Assembly: GCF_900141855.1 (NCBI RefSeq)
Contig: NZ_FQYU01000001.1
Coordinates: 221,402-285,401 of the forward strand
Reading direction: 5' to 3'
Origin: Pseudozobellia thermophila
Lineage (GTDB): Bacteria > Bacteroidota > Bacteroidia > Flavobacteriales > Flavobacteriaceae
DNA length: 64,000 nt
The notes beneath the pieces were generated by a model, which searched no databases, was not told the origin of the DNA, and saw only the letters and a list, made by a program, of their open reading frames with translations. Positions 8,119-16,453 of the stretch are shown here, one piece after another; the first letter of the stretch is position 1; the number at the start of each line of letters is the position of its first letter. A program made the position numbers and the translations under genes.

Positions 8119-9023
8119 GCAAGCGGACACTAGCCATTTTAGCCGCCGTCGGGGCCACCATCATCTACGGTTTGAACCACACCATTGCCAAGGGCATCAT
8201 GCCCGGTTATGTTCCGGCATACGCCTTGGTGGTATTAAGGGTCGTAGGAGCCTCCATTCTGTTCTGGTCCATTTCCCTATTCGGTCCGAAGGAACGCATC
8301 GAAAAAAGGGATTACGGCCGAATGGCCGTCTGCGCCCTATTGGGCATGGGAACCAACATGCTGGTGTTCTTTAAGGGGCTATCGTTGTCGACCCCCATAA
8401 ACAGTGCCGTTCTTATTACCACCACCCCGATTATCGTCGTATTGTTGTCGGCCATCCTGATCAAGGAAAAAGTGCTGCCCAAAAAAGTCTTGGGCATAAC
8501 AATCGGTTTTATAGGGGCGCTCGGCCTCATCCTTTTTAGCTCGGAAATCCGCCAAGATGCTCCCAACATCCCCTTGGGCAACTTTTTGATCTTGCTTAAT
8601 TCCATTCTGTACGGCTCGTATCTGATCGGAGCAAAGACATTGATCGAAAAGTACCACCCCTTTACCTTTATGAAATGGTTGTTTACCTTGGGCATCCTCA
8701 TTTGCCTGCCCTTCGGCTTTCAAGAAATGATCGATACCGATTGGGCCTCCTTGCCCTTTGACGCCATATGGAGGATCGCCTTTGTCATTATCGGCACCAC
8801 TTTTTTCACCTACCTTTTCAACATCTTTGCCCTAACCCAGCTAAAAGCCTCCACGGTCAGCGCCTTTGTGTATTTACAGCCCTTGATAGGAATCTTGTTC
8901 GCCTTGATTACCGGGCAAGACCAACTGACGACCGTCAAGATTATAGCGGCCTGCCTGGTATTTTTAGGGGTTTACCTCGTCAGCACAAAACGTCGCCCAG
9001 GTACCAAAAATCGCGTTCTTTAA
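8115..9023 (+). CDS. EamA-family (DMT superfamily) transporter
   Basis: The 302-residue protein has ten predicted hydrophobic segments forming two EamA repeats: about residues 5-140, including TPINSAVLITTTPIIVVLLS, and 150-290, including STVSAFVYLQPLIGILFALI. Family members export amino acids, metabolites or nucleotide precursors; the substrate here is unknown. The start is a TTG (8115-8117) that overlaps the TGA of the upstream ArsC-like gene. The next ATG would remove the first membrane segment. The 3' end overlaps the convergent thioesterase gene by four bases. Confidence 0.85.
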   Translation: MSKRTLAILAAVGATIIYGLNHTIAKGIMPGYVPAYALVVLRVVGASILFWSISLFGPKERIEKRDYGRMAVCALLGMGTNMLVFFKGLSLSTPINSAVLITTTPIIVVLLSAILIKEKVLPKKVLGITIGFIGALGLILFSSEIRQDAPNIPLGNFLILLNSILYGSYLIGAKTLIEKYHPFTFMKWLFTLGILICLPFGFQEMIDTDWASLPFDAIWRIAFVIIGTTFFTYLFNIFALTQLKASTVSAFVYLQPLIGILFALITGQDQLTTVKIIAACLVFLGVYLVSTKRRPGTKNRVL

Positions 9024-9499
9024 ACGGACAAATGCCTGGGCGCCTTGGCGAACTTACGGGTATCTTCCTTGGTCAAGACCCGAAACCCCTCGCCCTTTGG
9101 TGCATTCTCGAACGATTTCAGAAAATCGTCGGTCAGGCCGGTGAGCTTTCTGGTCGTCAAATCCATCCACGCACCCATCATCTCGCAATGGGCAAAATTT
9201 TCACCCTTGTGATTGTAGAAATTGTGATGGAACTCAAAAAACTTACCGTCTTCACTCATTCCCATAATTTCCATTGAGACCCTAATAGGCCTCCCCGGAA
9301 AGGCTTCCTTAAAATAATACATATGCTCGTAGAACACTACCGGACCGAGCTGTTTTTGGGCGAGTGTCTTTTGGTTGACACCGAGTTCGATCAAATAGGC
9401 CATTCGCGTATGGCTCATATAATTAAGGTATGCCGAATTGGCCAAGTGCCTATTGGCATCCAAATCGCTCCAACGAATTTCAAATTCTTTAAAGTACAT
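9020..9499 (-). CDS. Acyl-CoA thioesterase, 4HBT/FadM-like hotdog fold
   Basis: The 159-residue hotdog-fold protein has the 4-hydroxybenzoyl-CoA thioesterase signature near the N terminus (IRWSDLDANRHLANSAYLNY). The catalytic Asp lies in the SDLDANRH segment. It probably hydrolyses acyl-CoA thioesters in the cytoplasm; chain length cannot be predicted. It stands alone between a convergent EamA transporter and the divergent nitronate monooxygenase gene. A TATTTTTG -7 element lies about 35 bases upstream. Confidence 0.85.
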   Translation of the reverse strand: MYFKEFEIRWSDLDANRHLANSAYLNYMSHTRMAYLIELGVNQKTLAQKQLGPVVFYEHMYYFKEAFPGRPIRVSMEIMGMSEDGKFFEFHHNFYNHKGENFAHCEMMGAWMDLTTRKLTGLTDDFLKSFENAPKGEGFRVLTKEDTRKFAKAPRHLSV

Positions 9500-9533
9500 G
9501 AAAAATTATTTTATTATGCGTGCATAAGAAAGA

Positions 9534-9541
9534 CAAAAATA
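9534..9541 (-). promoter_or_regulatory. Putative -7 element of the thioesterase gene
   Basis: The minus strand reads TATTTTTG, matching TAnnTTTG, with GTTG 17 bases upstream. The start codon is about 35 bases downstream. Confidence 0.4.
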
Positions 9542-9764
9542 CCATAAGTTTGACGTAACAACCATGGGCGTGTTAAAAAAGTTTCCCGATGGGGACCGTT
9601 TTTGCCAATTTATCAATGGGCCCCCTTCAAAATAGGCAACTTTTATCAAGTGGCCCTTATCCGATGCGGATTATTGGCCACAGTTCAACGTACCGTAATT
9701 GGTAATGAGCAAAATACGCTGTAGTTTTATCAACAAGTCAAGTAAACGTGAAACGAATTTCATT

Positions 9765-10739
9765 ATGTCAAACAAACCCTCTTTTATAAGCGACCTATCA
9801 CTGCCCGCCATTGCGGCCCCCATGTTCTTGATATCCGGACCTAAACTGGTCATCGAATGCTGCAAAAACGGCATTGTGGGTACATTTCCCGCCTTAAACC
9901 AGCGTACGAGCGAAGGTTTTGAGGAATGGCTGATAGAAATCAAATCCGCCCTCGAAGCCTTTGAAAGGGAAACCGGTAAAAAACCCGCTCCTTTCGGTGT
10001 CAACCTTATCGTGCACCAAACCAACCCCAGGCTAGAGGCCGATATCAAACTCTGTATCAAACACAAGGTGCCGATTGTCATCACCTCCCTCGGTGCCGTA
10101 TCAATGGTGGTCGATGCCATTCACAGTTACGGAGGGCTTGTCTTTCACGACATCATCAAAAAGAGGCATGCCGAAAAAGCCCAAGAAGCTGGTGTGGACG
10201 GCCTTATTTTGGTGGCGGCGGGAGCCGGTGGCCATGCCGGAACCCTCAACCCCATGGCCTTGGTCGCCGAAATCAAGAAATTTTTTGACAAGACCCTTAT
10301 TCTCAGCGGATGTATAAGTACCGGACGCGATATCGCGTCGGCCCTGCAAATGGGAGCCGACCTGGCCTATATGGGAACCCGGTTTATAAATACCGAAGAG
10401 AGCCAGGCCCCCGAGGAATATCGGGAAATGATCATCGAGGCCGGTGCCACCGATGTGGTCTATACGGCAAGCATATCGGGCGTACATGCCAACTTCCTCG
10501 CCGCCAGCTTAAAAGCTGCAGGACTTACCGAAGAAGACCTGAAAAAAGATACCAAGATCGATTTTGGAAAAGAATTGAATACCGAGGCCAAGGCTTGGAA
10601 AACCATATGGTCGGCGGGCCAAGGTTCAACATCGATCGAAAACTCGCTTCCCGTAAACCAACTTGTGGCCAACCTGAAGACCGAGTTCAAGGAGGCTGTC
10701 GAACAGCAGGCTAAACTATTGGAAACCTACCCCAAATAA
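9765..10739 (+). CDS. Nitronate monooxygenase (2-nitropropane dioxygenase family)
   Basis: The 324-residue product is an FMN-dependent TIM-barrel enzyme that oxidises alkyl nitronates. Diagnostic segments are LPAIAAPMFLISGPKLV at the N terminus, LVAAGAGGHAG near residue 155 (containing the proposed catalytic His), and the phosphate-binding GADLAYMGTRFI near residue 220. Some relatives are dehydrogenase or enoyl reductase-like, so substrate is uncertain. The ATG at 9765 (MSNKPSF) gives the normal family length; an upstream in-frame extension lacks conserved character. The neighbouring YheT hydrolase gene follows 60 bases later in the same direction. Confidence 0.85.
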   Translation: MSNKPSFISDLSLPAIAAPMFLISGPKLVIECCKNGIVGTFPALNQRTSEGFEEWLIEIKSALEAFERETGKKPAPFGVNLIVHQTNPRLEADIKLCIKHKVPIVITSLGAVSMVVDAIHSYGGLVFHDIIKKRHAEKAQEAGVDGLILVAAGAGGHAGTLNPMALVAEIKKFFDKTLILSGCISTGRDIASALQMGADLAYMGTRFINTEESQAPEEYREMIIEAGATDVVYTASISGVHANFLAASLKAAGLTEEDLKKDTKIDFGKELNTEAKAWKTIWSAGQGSTSIENSLPVNQLVANLKTEFKEAVEQQAKLLETYPK

Positions 10740-10799
10740 TGGGCGTAAGGTTGTTCGACGTAGAATGCACTTGATCTTCCAAAACAAAAAAATCGTCCG

Positions 10800-11762
10800 A
10801 TGCCCCTAGTTTCATCCGATTATCACCCGCCCCTCCATTTTCGGCACGGCCATATTTCTACCATTTATTCCGGATTGGTAAGAAAGGTCAGCGATGTCGT
10901 CCAAAGGCGCGAGCGGATCGAATTACCCGATGGCGATTTTATCGATCTCGATTGGAGTTTTTCCCGGACACCTACGCGAAAGGCTGCCATACTGTTGCAC
11001 GGTTTGGAAGGCAATGGGCAACGCCCCTACATTACCGGTAGCGCCAAGTCTTTTAACGAAAACAACATCGATGCATGCGCCGTTAATTTTAGGGGATGCA
11101 GCGGAACGACCAATCGCCTTTTCCGTTCGTACCATTCGGGCGCGACCGACGACCTCGACGAAGTGGTAGCACACCTACTCCGTCTTGAAAAATATGACGA
11201 AATCTATATCAACGGGGTCAGTTTGGGCGGCAACCTGGCCCTCAAATATGCCGGTGAAGACCGTCAAGTACCCAAGGAGGTAAAGGCCGTTATCGGCGTA
11301 TCGGTTCCCTGCGACCTGCACAGTTCGTTGAAAGAACTCTTAAAGCCAAAGAATTTTGCCTATGCCGCCCGGTTCAAGAAGCATCTCGTGGGCAAGCTCC
11401 TTTTGAAGCTCCCCTTGTTTCCCGATAGGATATCGATGCGGGATATCAAGAACATCAAAAATTTGAAGGACTTCGATGACATTTATACCAGCCGGGCCCA
11501 CGGCTTCAAGGACGCCCTTGATTATTACGAAAAATGCAGCTGCCTTCAATTCCTTCCCAACATACAAATACCCACTCTGATCATCAATGCCACCAATGAT
11601 TCATTTCTAGGCCCGGAGTGCTACCCTTTTACCGAAGCCGACAAAAACAACCGGCTTTTTTTGGAAACCCCAAGGTATGGTGGCCACGTGGGATTTTTTG
11701 ATCATGGCAACGTATATTACAACGAAAAAAGAACAATAAAGTTTTTGGAAGATGCGCTTTAA
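10800..11762 (+). CDS. YheT-family alpha/beta hydrolase
   Basis: The 320-residue cytoplasmic alpha/beta hydrolase matches the YheT/ABHD1-3 family. LLHGLEGNGQRPYI forms the oxyanion region. The nucleophile Ser lies in GVSLGGNLALKY at about residue 140. The acid is in INATNDSFLG and the catalytic His in GGHVGFFDHG near the C terminus. All three triad members are present, so the enzyme looks active, probably as an esterase on medium-chain esters. The gene lies in tandem after nitronate monooxygenase, and a cytochrome c gene follows 42 bases downstream. Confidence 0.88.
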   Translation: MPLVSSDYHPPLHFRHGHISTIYSGLVRKVSDVVQRRERIELPDGDFIDLDWSFSRTPTRKAAILLHGLEGNGQRPYITGSAKSFNENNIDACAVNFRGCSGTTNRLFRSYHSGATDDLDEVVAHLLRLEKYDEIYINGVSLGGNLALKYAGEDRQVPKEVKAVIGVSVPCDLHSSLKELLKPKNFAYAARFKKHLVGKLLLKLPLFPDRISMRDIKNIKNLKDFDDIYTSRAHGFKDALDYYEKCSCLQFLPNIQIPTLIINATNDSFLGPECYPFTEADKNNRLFLETPRYGGHVGFFDHGNVYYNEKRTIKFLEDAL

Positions 11763-11804
11763 ATAGGGGTAATTCTTATATTAGTACCCATAAATTTTGT
11801 TACC

Positions 11805-12287
11805 ATGAAAAAATTATTTGTTGTGCTTGCTTTGGGCGGATTAATGGTCGGCTGCGGAGAAAAAAAGAAAGAAGAAAAGAAGGGTTTTGAAATGAACAGA
11901 ACCAAAACCGAAGAGAAAGCTGTGGAGGCGAAATCGGAAGGTGTGCCCGTCGATATGGACAATGAAGGTGTCGGCCCCTTTAAGGACATTACCTTCGACG
12001 GTGAAATAGACGCCGAGTTGGCCGCTGCCGGCGAAGCCAAATTCAATACCATCTGTACCGCTTGCCATATGGCAGAGCAAAGGATGATCGGGCCTGCCTT
12101 AAAAGGCGTTTATGAAAGAAGAAACCCGGCCTGGGTAATGAACATGATCATAAATCCCGACAAAATGCTTAAGGAAGATCCCATTGCCAAGGCATTGATG
12201 AAGGAATACAACAACGCTATCATGTTAAACCAAAATCTTTCCGAAGAAGAAACCCGTGCAGTTGCGGAGTATCTAAGAACGTTATAG
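11805..12287 (+). CDS. Lipoprotein c-type cytochrome
   Basis: The 160-residue protein starts with a lipoprotein signal (lipid Cys17 in LMVGCGEKKK). A Lys/Glu-rich flexible tether at residues 18-48 links to a single c-type heme domain with CTACH at 84-88. A likely axial Met lies in the AIMLNQNLS stretch near residue 140. It is expected to sit on the periplasmic face of a membrane and carry electrons to a terminal oxidase or similar partner. A perfect intrinsic terminator follows, so it is probably the last gene of its transcript. Confidence 0.85.
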   Translation: MKKLFVVLALGGLMVGCGEKKKEEKKGFEMNRTKTEEKAVEAKSEGVPVDMDNEGVGPFKDITFDGEIDAELAAAGEAKFNTICTACHMAEQRMIGPALKGVYERRNPAWVMNMIINPDKMLKEDPIAKALMKEYNNAIMLNQNLSEEETRAVAEYLRTL

Positions 12288-12301
12288 TTTCTAAAAATTA
12301 C

Positions 12302-12339
12302 AAAAAAGCCGGCCTTCGTTTGAAGGCCGGCTTTTTTTT
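12302..12339 (+). terminator. Intrinsic terminator of the cytochrome c gene
   Basis: A 12-bp perfect stem (AAGCCGGCCTTC / GAAGGCCGGCTT) with a 3-base loop is followed by T8 on the plus strand and preceded by A6. It could therefore act in both directions. Confidence 0.92.
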
Positions 12340-12489
12340 GTCGCCTTGCCCCAAAACAAAATACGACCACCATAAAAGCGTATGGCCTATCGAAAATTTA
12401 GCAATTTTAACAAAACTTTATCAATCAAAACAGAGGTTTCTTCGTCTATAGTACCAAATACCCTATTCATCAATTAAATCAAATCGGTC

Positions 12490-12633
12490 ATGAAAGACGA
12501 CACAATCTACCTCAACGACAAAAATTTATCCCGCCTATTGCGCAGGCAACGCAAGGATATTTCCTTAAAATATTGGCTGGGCTGGGCCGGTGGGTATGCA
12601 TCCACCAAAAAGGAGGAAAACGAGGACAAATAA
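12490..12633 (+). CDS. Small 47-residue hypothetical protein
   Basis: An ATG-started reading frame encodes 47 residues with a basic middle (RLLRRQRKDISLKYW), an aromatic/Gly segment (LGWAGGYAST) and a charged tail. Composition and codon use look protein-like, and it fills an otherwise empty space between the cytochrome c terminator and the convergent SulP gene. There is no signal peptide or transmembrane helix. I do not recognise the family. A short frame could be chance, so confidence is moderate. Confidence 0.5.
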   Translation: MKDDTIYLNDKNLSRLLRRQRKDISLKYWLGWAGGYASTKKEENEDK

Positions 12634-12670
12634 ACCCACGTGGCCGGCAAGGCAATGCCCTGACGTGGTG

Positions 12671-14254
12671 TTAATCTTCGATCTTATCGACCACTACCTT
12701 GTAAGTAGGATCTTCAAGAACGTTTACATCGATAATTTCCTCTGCGTTCTTTAAAAGTTTTATACAGTCCCTGCTCAAGTGCCGAAGATGTATCTTTTTG
12801 CCTACTTTGGCGTAACGTTCGGTAATCTTGTTCAAAGCCTCGATACCCGACATATCGGCCACGCGGCTTTCCTTAAAGTCGATGATTACCTCGTCGGGGT
12901 CGTTCAAAACATCGAATTTTTCGGCGAAAAGGGTTGTTGAGCCGAAAAAGAGAGGGCCATAGATCTCGTAGTGTTTCACCCCATTTTCGTCTACATACTT
13001 TCTCGCCCGGATACGTTTGGCATTTTCCCAGGAATAGGCCAAGGCGGAGATAATAACGCCTAACAGAACGGCTACGGCCAAATTGTGGGTAATGGCGGTT
13101 ATCAAGGTAACCAGTACCATAACCACGACATCCGATTTGGGCATTTTACCAAAAGTTTTGAAACTGGCCCACTCGAAAGTTCCTATGGCCACCATAAACA
13201 TCAGACCGACCAAGGCCGCCATGGGCAACTGCTCGATAAGGCTCGAACCGAACATGATAAACACCAACAACATCACGGCCGCGGTTATACCCGAAAGTCG
13301 GGCCCTTGCCCCCGACGAAGTATTGATCAAACTTTGACCTATCATGGCGCAGCCTCCCATACCCGACAGGAAGCCCGAGAAAATATTGGCCGTACCTTGG
13401 GCCACGCACTCCCGGTTGCCCCTACCCCGGGTCTCGGTAATCTCATCGATGATGTTCAGGGTCAAAAGACTTTCGATCAGCCCTACCCCGGCAACAATGG
13501 CCGCATAGGGAAAAATAATCTTAAAGGTCTCGAAGGTCAAGGGAATCTGCGGAATGGACAAGGGCGGAAAGCCCCCCTTAATACTTTGCCCTTCGACCAT
13601 GGTATCGGCAACGGTCTTGGTATCTATTCCAAAGCCGATCACAATGGCCGAAACTACCACGATCGCCAACAGCGAAGAGGGGACGGCCTTGGTCAGCTTG
13701 GGAAAACCCCAGATGATCAGCATGGTCAACAAGGTAAGTCCGAGCATGATAAACATGGACGAACCGCCAAGAAGTTGATCCGTACCCTTCTCATAAAAAT
13801 TCGGGAACTGTGCCATAAAAATAATAATGGCCAGTCCGTTGACAAAGCCGAACATGACAGGATGGGGCACCAGCCGGATAAACTTACCCAAGCGCAACAC
13901 CCCTGCCAAAATTTGCAATACCCCGGCAATGATTACCGTGGCAAACACATAATGGAGGATCGTATCGGGTTCGATTCCGGGAAAATTGCGCTTCAACTCC
14001 AAGATCAGACCGATAAAAATGACCGCTACGGCCCCTGTTGCACCCGAAATCATGCCTGGCCTACCCCCTAAGATTGAAGTGATTAAACACAGAATAAATG
14101 CGGCGTAAAGTCCCGTTAGCGGAGAAAAACCTGGAATCAAGGCAAAGGCGATCGCCTCGGGCACCAAGGCAAGGGCAACCGTTAAGCCCGAAAGAATTTC
14201 CGTCTTATAGTCTACCTTCTGCTTAAAATCGAATAGATTGAGATATTTCTTCAT
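12671..14254 (-). CDS. SulP-family inorganic anion transporter with STAS domain
   Basis: The 527-residue inner-membrane protein has the SulP architecture: a 10-14 segment membrane domain from about residue 15 to 410 and a cytoplasmic STAS domain from about 430 to 527. Diagnostic parts are GLTVALALVPEAIAFALIPG at the start, and SGATGAVAVIF and GMGGCAMIGQSLINTSSGAR in the core. SulP proteins carry sulfate, bicarbonate or other anions, coupled to Na+ or H+; the substrate here is open. The ATG at 14254 is chosen over a TTG at 14275 because a TATTTTTG promoter element occupies 14273-14280. Confidence 0.88.
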   Translation of the reverse strand: MKKYLNLFDFKQKVDYKTEILSGLTVALALVPEAIAFALIPGFSPLTGLYAAFILCLITSILGGRPGMISGATGAVAVIFIGLILELKRNFPGIEPDTILHYVFATVIIAGVLQILAGVLRLGKFIRLVPHPVMFGFVNGLAIIIFMAQFPNFYEKGTDQLLGGSSMFIMLGLTLLTMLIIWGFPKLTKAVPSSLLAIVVVSAIVIGFGIDTKTVADTMVEGQSIKGGFPPLSIPQIPLTFETFKIIFPYAAIVAGVGLIESLLTLNIIDEITETRGRGNRECVAQGTANIFSGFLSGMGGCAMIGQSLINTSSGARARLSGITAAVMLLVFIMFGSSLIEQLPMAALVGLMFMVAIGTFEWASFKTFGKMPKSDVVVMVLVTLITAITHNLAVAVLLGVIISALAYSWENAKRIRARKYVDENGVKHYEIYGPLFFGSTTLFAEKFDVLNDPDEVIIDFKESRVADMSGIEALNKITERYAKVGKKIHLRHLSRDCIKLLKNAEEIIDVNVLEDPTYKVVVDKIED

Positions 14255-14272
14255 GGTCGGTTTTTGAGCCGG

Positions 14273-14280
14273 CAAAAATA
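14273..14280 (-). promoter_or_regulatory. Putative -7 element of the SulP gene
   Basis: The minus strand reads TATTTTTG, matching TAnnTTTG, 19 bases before the ATG at 14254. It overlaps the alternative TTG start and so argues against it. Confidence 0.4.
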
Positions 14281-14347
14281 GCCCAAATTACCCTATTAGC
14301 CTAGCCATGAAGGTTAAATACGTATTTATTAAGGCGGTTTTGGCGAA

Positions 14348-15316
14348 TTACCATGGCCTGCTGCCCAATAGTCTTTGGCCCAATTCGCTAAGTTCTGCCC
14401 TTTTATACTTGGTTTGTTCCCAGTTTCTCGGATCCCCCGGAAAGGCGTAGCCTTGTGGGGCAATACGGTTTTTCCAAGACTTGACCCGCCAATTGCGCAG
14501 CCCTTCATTGTCTTCCTCTGCCGGCATCATCGAAATGTACTGGGCTATCCTCACCTTGTCCTTTGATCGGTTCGGTCGTATGCCATGGGGTTGGGTGCTA
14601 TTGAAAATGAGAAGGTCTCCGGCTTCCATGCCCACCTTTACGATCTTATCTTCGAGTCCGGAAATATCGGGGTGAAACCGATTTCGGTCGAAGGGCTGGC
14701 CCTGTTTCCAGGTATCGTAGTTTCTGTACAACCAAGGTATGCATTGAAACCCGCCCATATTCCCGTCGACCTGGTCGTTCAGGGCCAACACCCCTTGTAC
14801 ATTTTGGGGCCGGGACTCCGGGTCGTAGTCCCAATGAATGAATCCCTTTTTGTCGCTTCCGGGAGGCAAGGGAAAATTGAGGTTGGCCCGATCGATGGTC
14901 ACCCAAAGCTTATCGGTGCCCCATACATCGACAAAGGCATCGTAGACCCTTTGTGTTTGCCTGTTGTCCCAAAGCAATTGATGGTTATAGACCTCGACCA
15001 TACCCGTTCCGGTAAGTTCCTTCATTTTCATCTCGGCCCGTGGCGGAGCATACCACGTTTTGGGGTCATCGGGGTCTTTCTCATCGAATTCCCAAAGAAA
15101 ATCCGCCGTCTTTTGGGCCTGTTTCCTTGAGATGGCATTTTTAATAACAATGTAGCCGTTGTGCCTCCAAAAATCCCAATCCGCCTCACTTAAGACCCTC
15201 AAGGGTTCCCCGTTCGAACGGTCGTTCAAGTCCTTTGCGCCCCTAGCGGGCGTAGATGGGTTTCCGGATATGTCCTTATGCGCCGTATCGACCATATCGC
15301 CTTTTGTATTCTCCAT
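14348..15316 (-). CDS. Phytanoyl-CoA dioxygenase (PhyH)-family Fe(II)/2-oxoglutarate oxygenase
   Basis: The 322-residue product is a PhyH-family oxygenase. The metal-binding HxD lies in FIHWDYDPESRP. The distal His is in TQPHGIRPNRSKDKVR, whose Arg can bind 2-oxoglutarate. LSEADWDFWRHNGYIVIKNA marks the N-terminal family start. Substrates in this family range from phytanoyl-CoA to small metabolites, so the reaction is unknown. The ATG at 15316 is preferred to a GTG at 15367, which lies upstream of the likely promoter. The gene is divergent from an AraC-type regulator with direct repeats between them. Confidence 0.85.
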   Translation of the reverse strand: MENTKGDMVDTAHKDISGNPSTPARGAKDLNDRSNGEPLRVLSEADWDFWRHNGYIVIKNAISRKQAQKTADFLWEFDEKDPDDPKTWYAPPRAEMKMKELTGTGMVEVYNHQLLWDNRQTQRVYDAFVDVWGTDKLWVTIDRANLNFPLPPGSDKKGFIHWDYDPESRPQNVQGVLALNDQVDGNMGGFQCIPWLYRNYDTWKQGQPFDRNRFHPDISGLEDKIVKVGMEAGDLLIFNSTQPHGIRPNRSKDKVRIAQYISMMPAEEDNEGLRNWRVKSWKNRIAPQGYAFPGDPRNWEQTKYKRAELSELGQRLLGSRPW

Positions 15317-15349
15317 GATAAAAGGAATCTTGATTATTAAACCTTCACG

Positions 15350-15357
15350 TAAAACTA
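15350..15357 (-). promoter_or_regulatory. Putative -7 element of the PhyH gene
   Basis: The minus strand reads TAGTTTTA, one mismatch from TAnnTTTG, about 34 bases before the ATG at 15316. The direct repeats at 15385-15413 would then lie near -40 to -70, a normal activator position. Confidence 0.3.
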
Positions 15358-15384
15358 TCGCGCCCACGTCGCCTATTCTACCTT

Positions 15385-15413
15385 AATATTGACCTTTATT
15401 TGAACAATATTGA
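15385..15413. promoter_or_regulatory. Direct repeat AATATTGA with 21-bp period, candidate AraC operator
   Basis: AATATTGA occurs at 15385-15392 and again at 15406-15413, in the same orientation and exactly two helical turns apart. AraC-family proteins with two HTH subdomains commonly bind direct repeats of about 21 bp. The site lies between the divergent AraC-type and PhyH genes. Confidence 0.45.
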
Positions 15414-15444
15414 TATATTCATACAAATTTTGTAATTATAAGTG

Positions 15445-15452
15445 TAATTTTG
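15445..15452 (+). promoter_or_regulatory. Putative -7 element of the AraC-type regulator gene
   Basis: The sequence reads TAATTTTG, matching TAnnTTTG. A TTTTG lies upstream, but only 12 bases away rather than 19. The regulator starts about 58 bases downstream. Confidence 0.35.
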
Positions 15453-15510
15453 TTAAAAACAACATCGGCCCTTCACCTCCAAAACAAACCCATGGTCGGG
15501 GTCAAAGCCC

Positions 15511-16362
15511 ATGAAAGTTCAGCTCGAAACCATTAGCCCTGAAACCAAGAGTCCGTTCCGGCTTCTGCACGACCCCAAGCTGAACCATTTGTTTTATTGG
15601 CACTTTCATCCGGAATACGAGCTGGTGTACATCGAGGGGGCCAGTGCCACGCGCCATGTAGGAAACCATATCTCTACCTATACCGATAGCGACCTTGTCT
15701 TGATCGGATCGAACATTCCCCATCTCAACTTCGACTATCGGGTCGGCACTTCGTACCGTCAGGAAGTACTGCACATAAAACCCTCGTTTAAAGACGGTTT
15801 TGTGGGCCCACTTCCAGAATTAAGGAACATTGACCGGCTTATGGACCTGGCTAAGTACGGAATAGCCTTTACGGGCCGTACCAAAACGGAGGTCGGGGCC
15901 CTTATGAAGCAACTGCACCTTCTGCCCCCCTTCGATTTTTTTATGGAAGTAATACGCATATTAAAGACCTTATCGGGCAGTCGCGATTTTGAGCTCTTGC
16001 ACAAAACCCCTTTCATCAACTCGTACAGCACCAAGGAGCAACGGCGCATTCGCGAAATCTACGCCTTGATAGACGCCCGTTACCATGAAAAAATTTCGGT
16101 CGACGAGGTGGCCTCCCTTTGCAATTTGAGCAAAGCCGCCTTTTGCAGGTATTTTAAGAAGGCCACAAACAGTACTTTTATAAATTTTCTCAACCAATAC
16201 CGCATCAGCCAGGCCAAAAGGTTGCTCCTGAAAGGCAAGAACGTAAGCGAAACCTGCTTTGAATGTGGGTTTGAAAGCCTTTCATATTTTAATCGTACGT
16301 TTAAAAAGGTAACCGGCGAGAACCCATCCGATTTTAAAAAAAGGCTTTTTGGAAGGTACTGA
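15511..16362 (+). CDS. AraC-family transcriptional regulator with cupin sensor domain
   Basis: The 283-residue protein has an N-terminal cupin-like sensor (about residues 15-110, with YWHFHPEYELVYIEG). Its C-terminal AraC/XylS domain (about 180-283) has two helix-turn-helices: VDEVASLCNLSKAAFCRYFK and the signature FECGFESLSYFNRTFKKVTG. It most likely senses a small organic ligand and controls the divergent PhyH-family oxygenase gene, since a two-turn direct repeat lies between them. The ligand is unknown. The YWHFHPEYEL motif is shared with sugar- and aromatic-responsive AraC proteins of Bacteroidota. Confidence 0.88.
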   Translation: MKVQLETISPETKSPFRLLHDPKLNHLFYWHFHPEYELVYIEGASATRHVGNHISTYTDSDLVLIGSNIPHLNFDYRVGTSYRQEVLHIKPSFKDGFVGPLPELRNIDRLMDLAKYGIAFTGRTKTEVGALMKQLHLLPPFDFFMEVIRILKTLSGSRDFELLHKTPFINSYSTKEQRRIREIYALIDARYHEKISVDEVASLCNLSKAAFCRYFKKATNSTFINFLNQYRISQAKRLLLKGKNVSETCFECGFESLSYFNRTFKKVTGENPSDFKKRLFGRY

Positions 16363-16453
16363 TATCTTTTTAGGGCATTAATAGTATCGCAACCGTTCAT
16401 TTGGAGCATATATCGGGTTTAACTTATGGGAATAAACCTAAACCACATCAAAT

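Noticed and set aside
9561-9764. Short frame (about 23 codons) starting at the ATG near 9564, and a GGGCCC-rich stretch similar to the glpK promoter palindrome
   Set aside because: The frame is too short to support. The GGGCC resemblance covers only a few bases and lacks the palindrome.
13085-14071. Long open frame of 328 codons antisense to the SulP gene
   Set aside because: It is Gly/His/Asp-rich in the manner of the reverse frame of a membrane protein gene, and the SulP reading is unambiguous.
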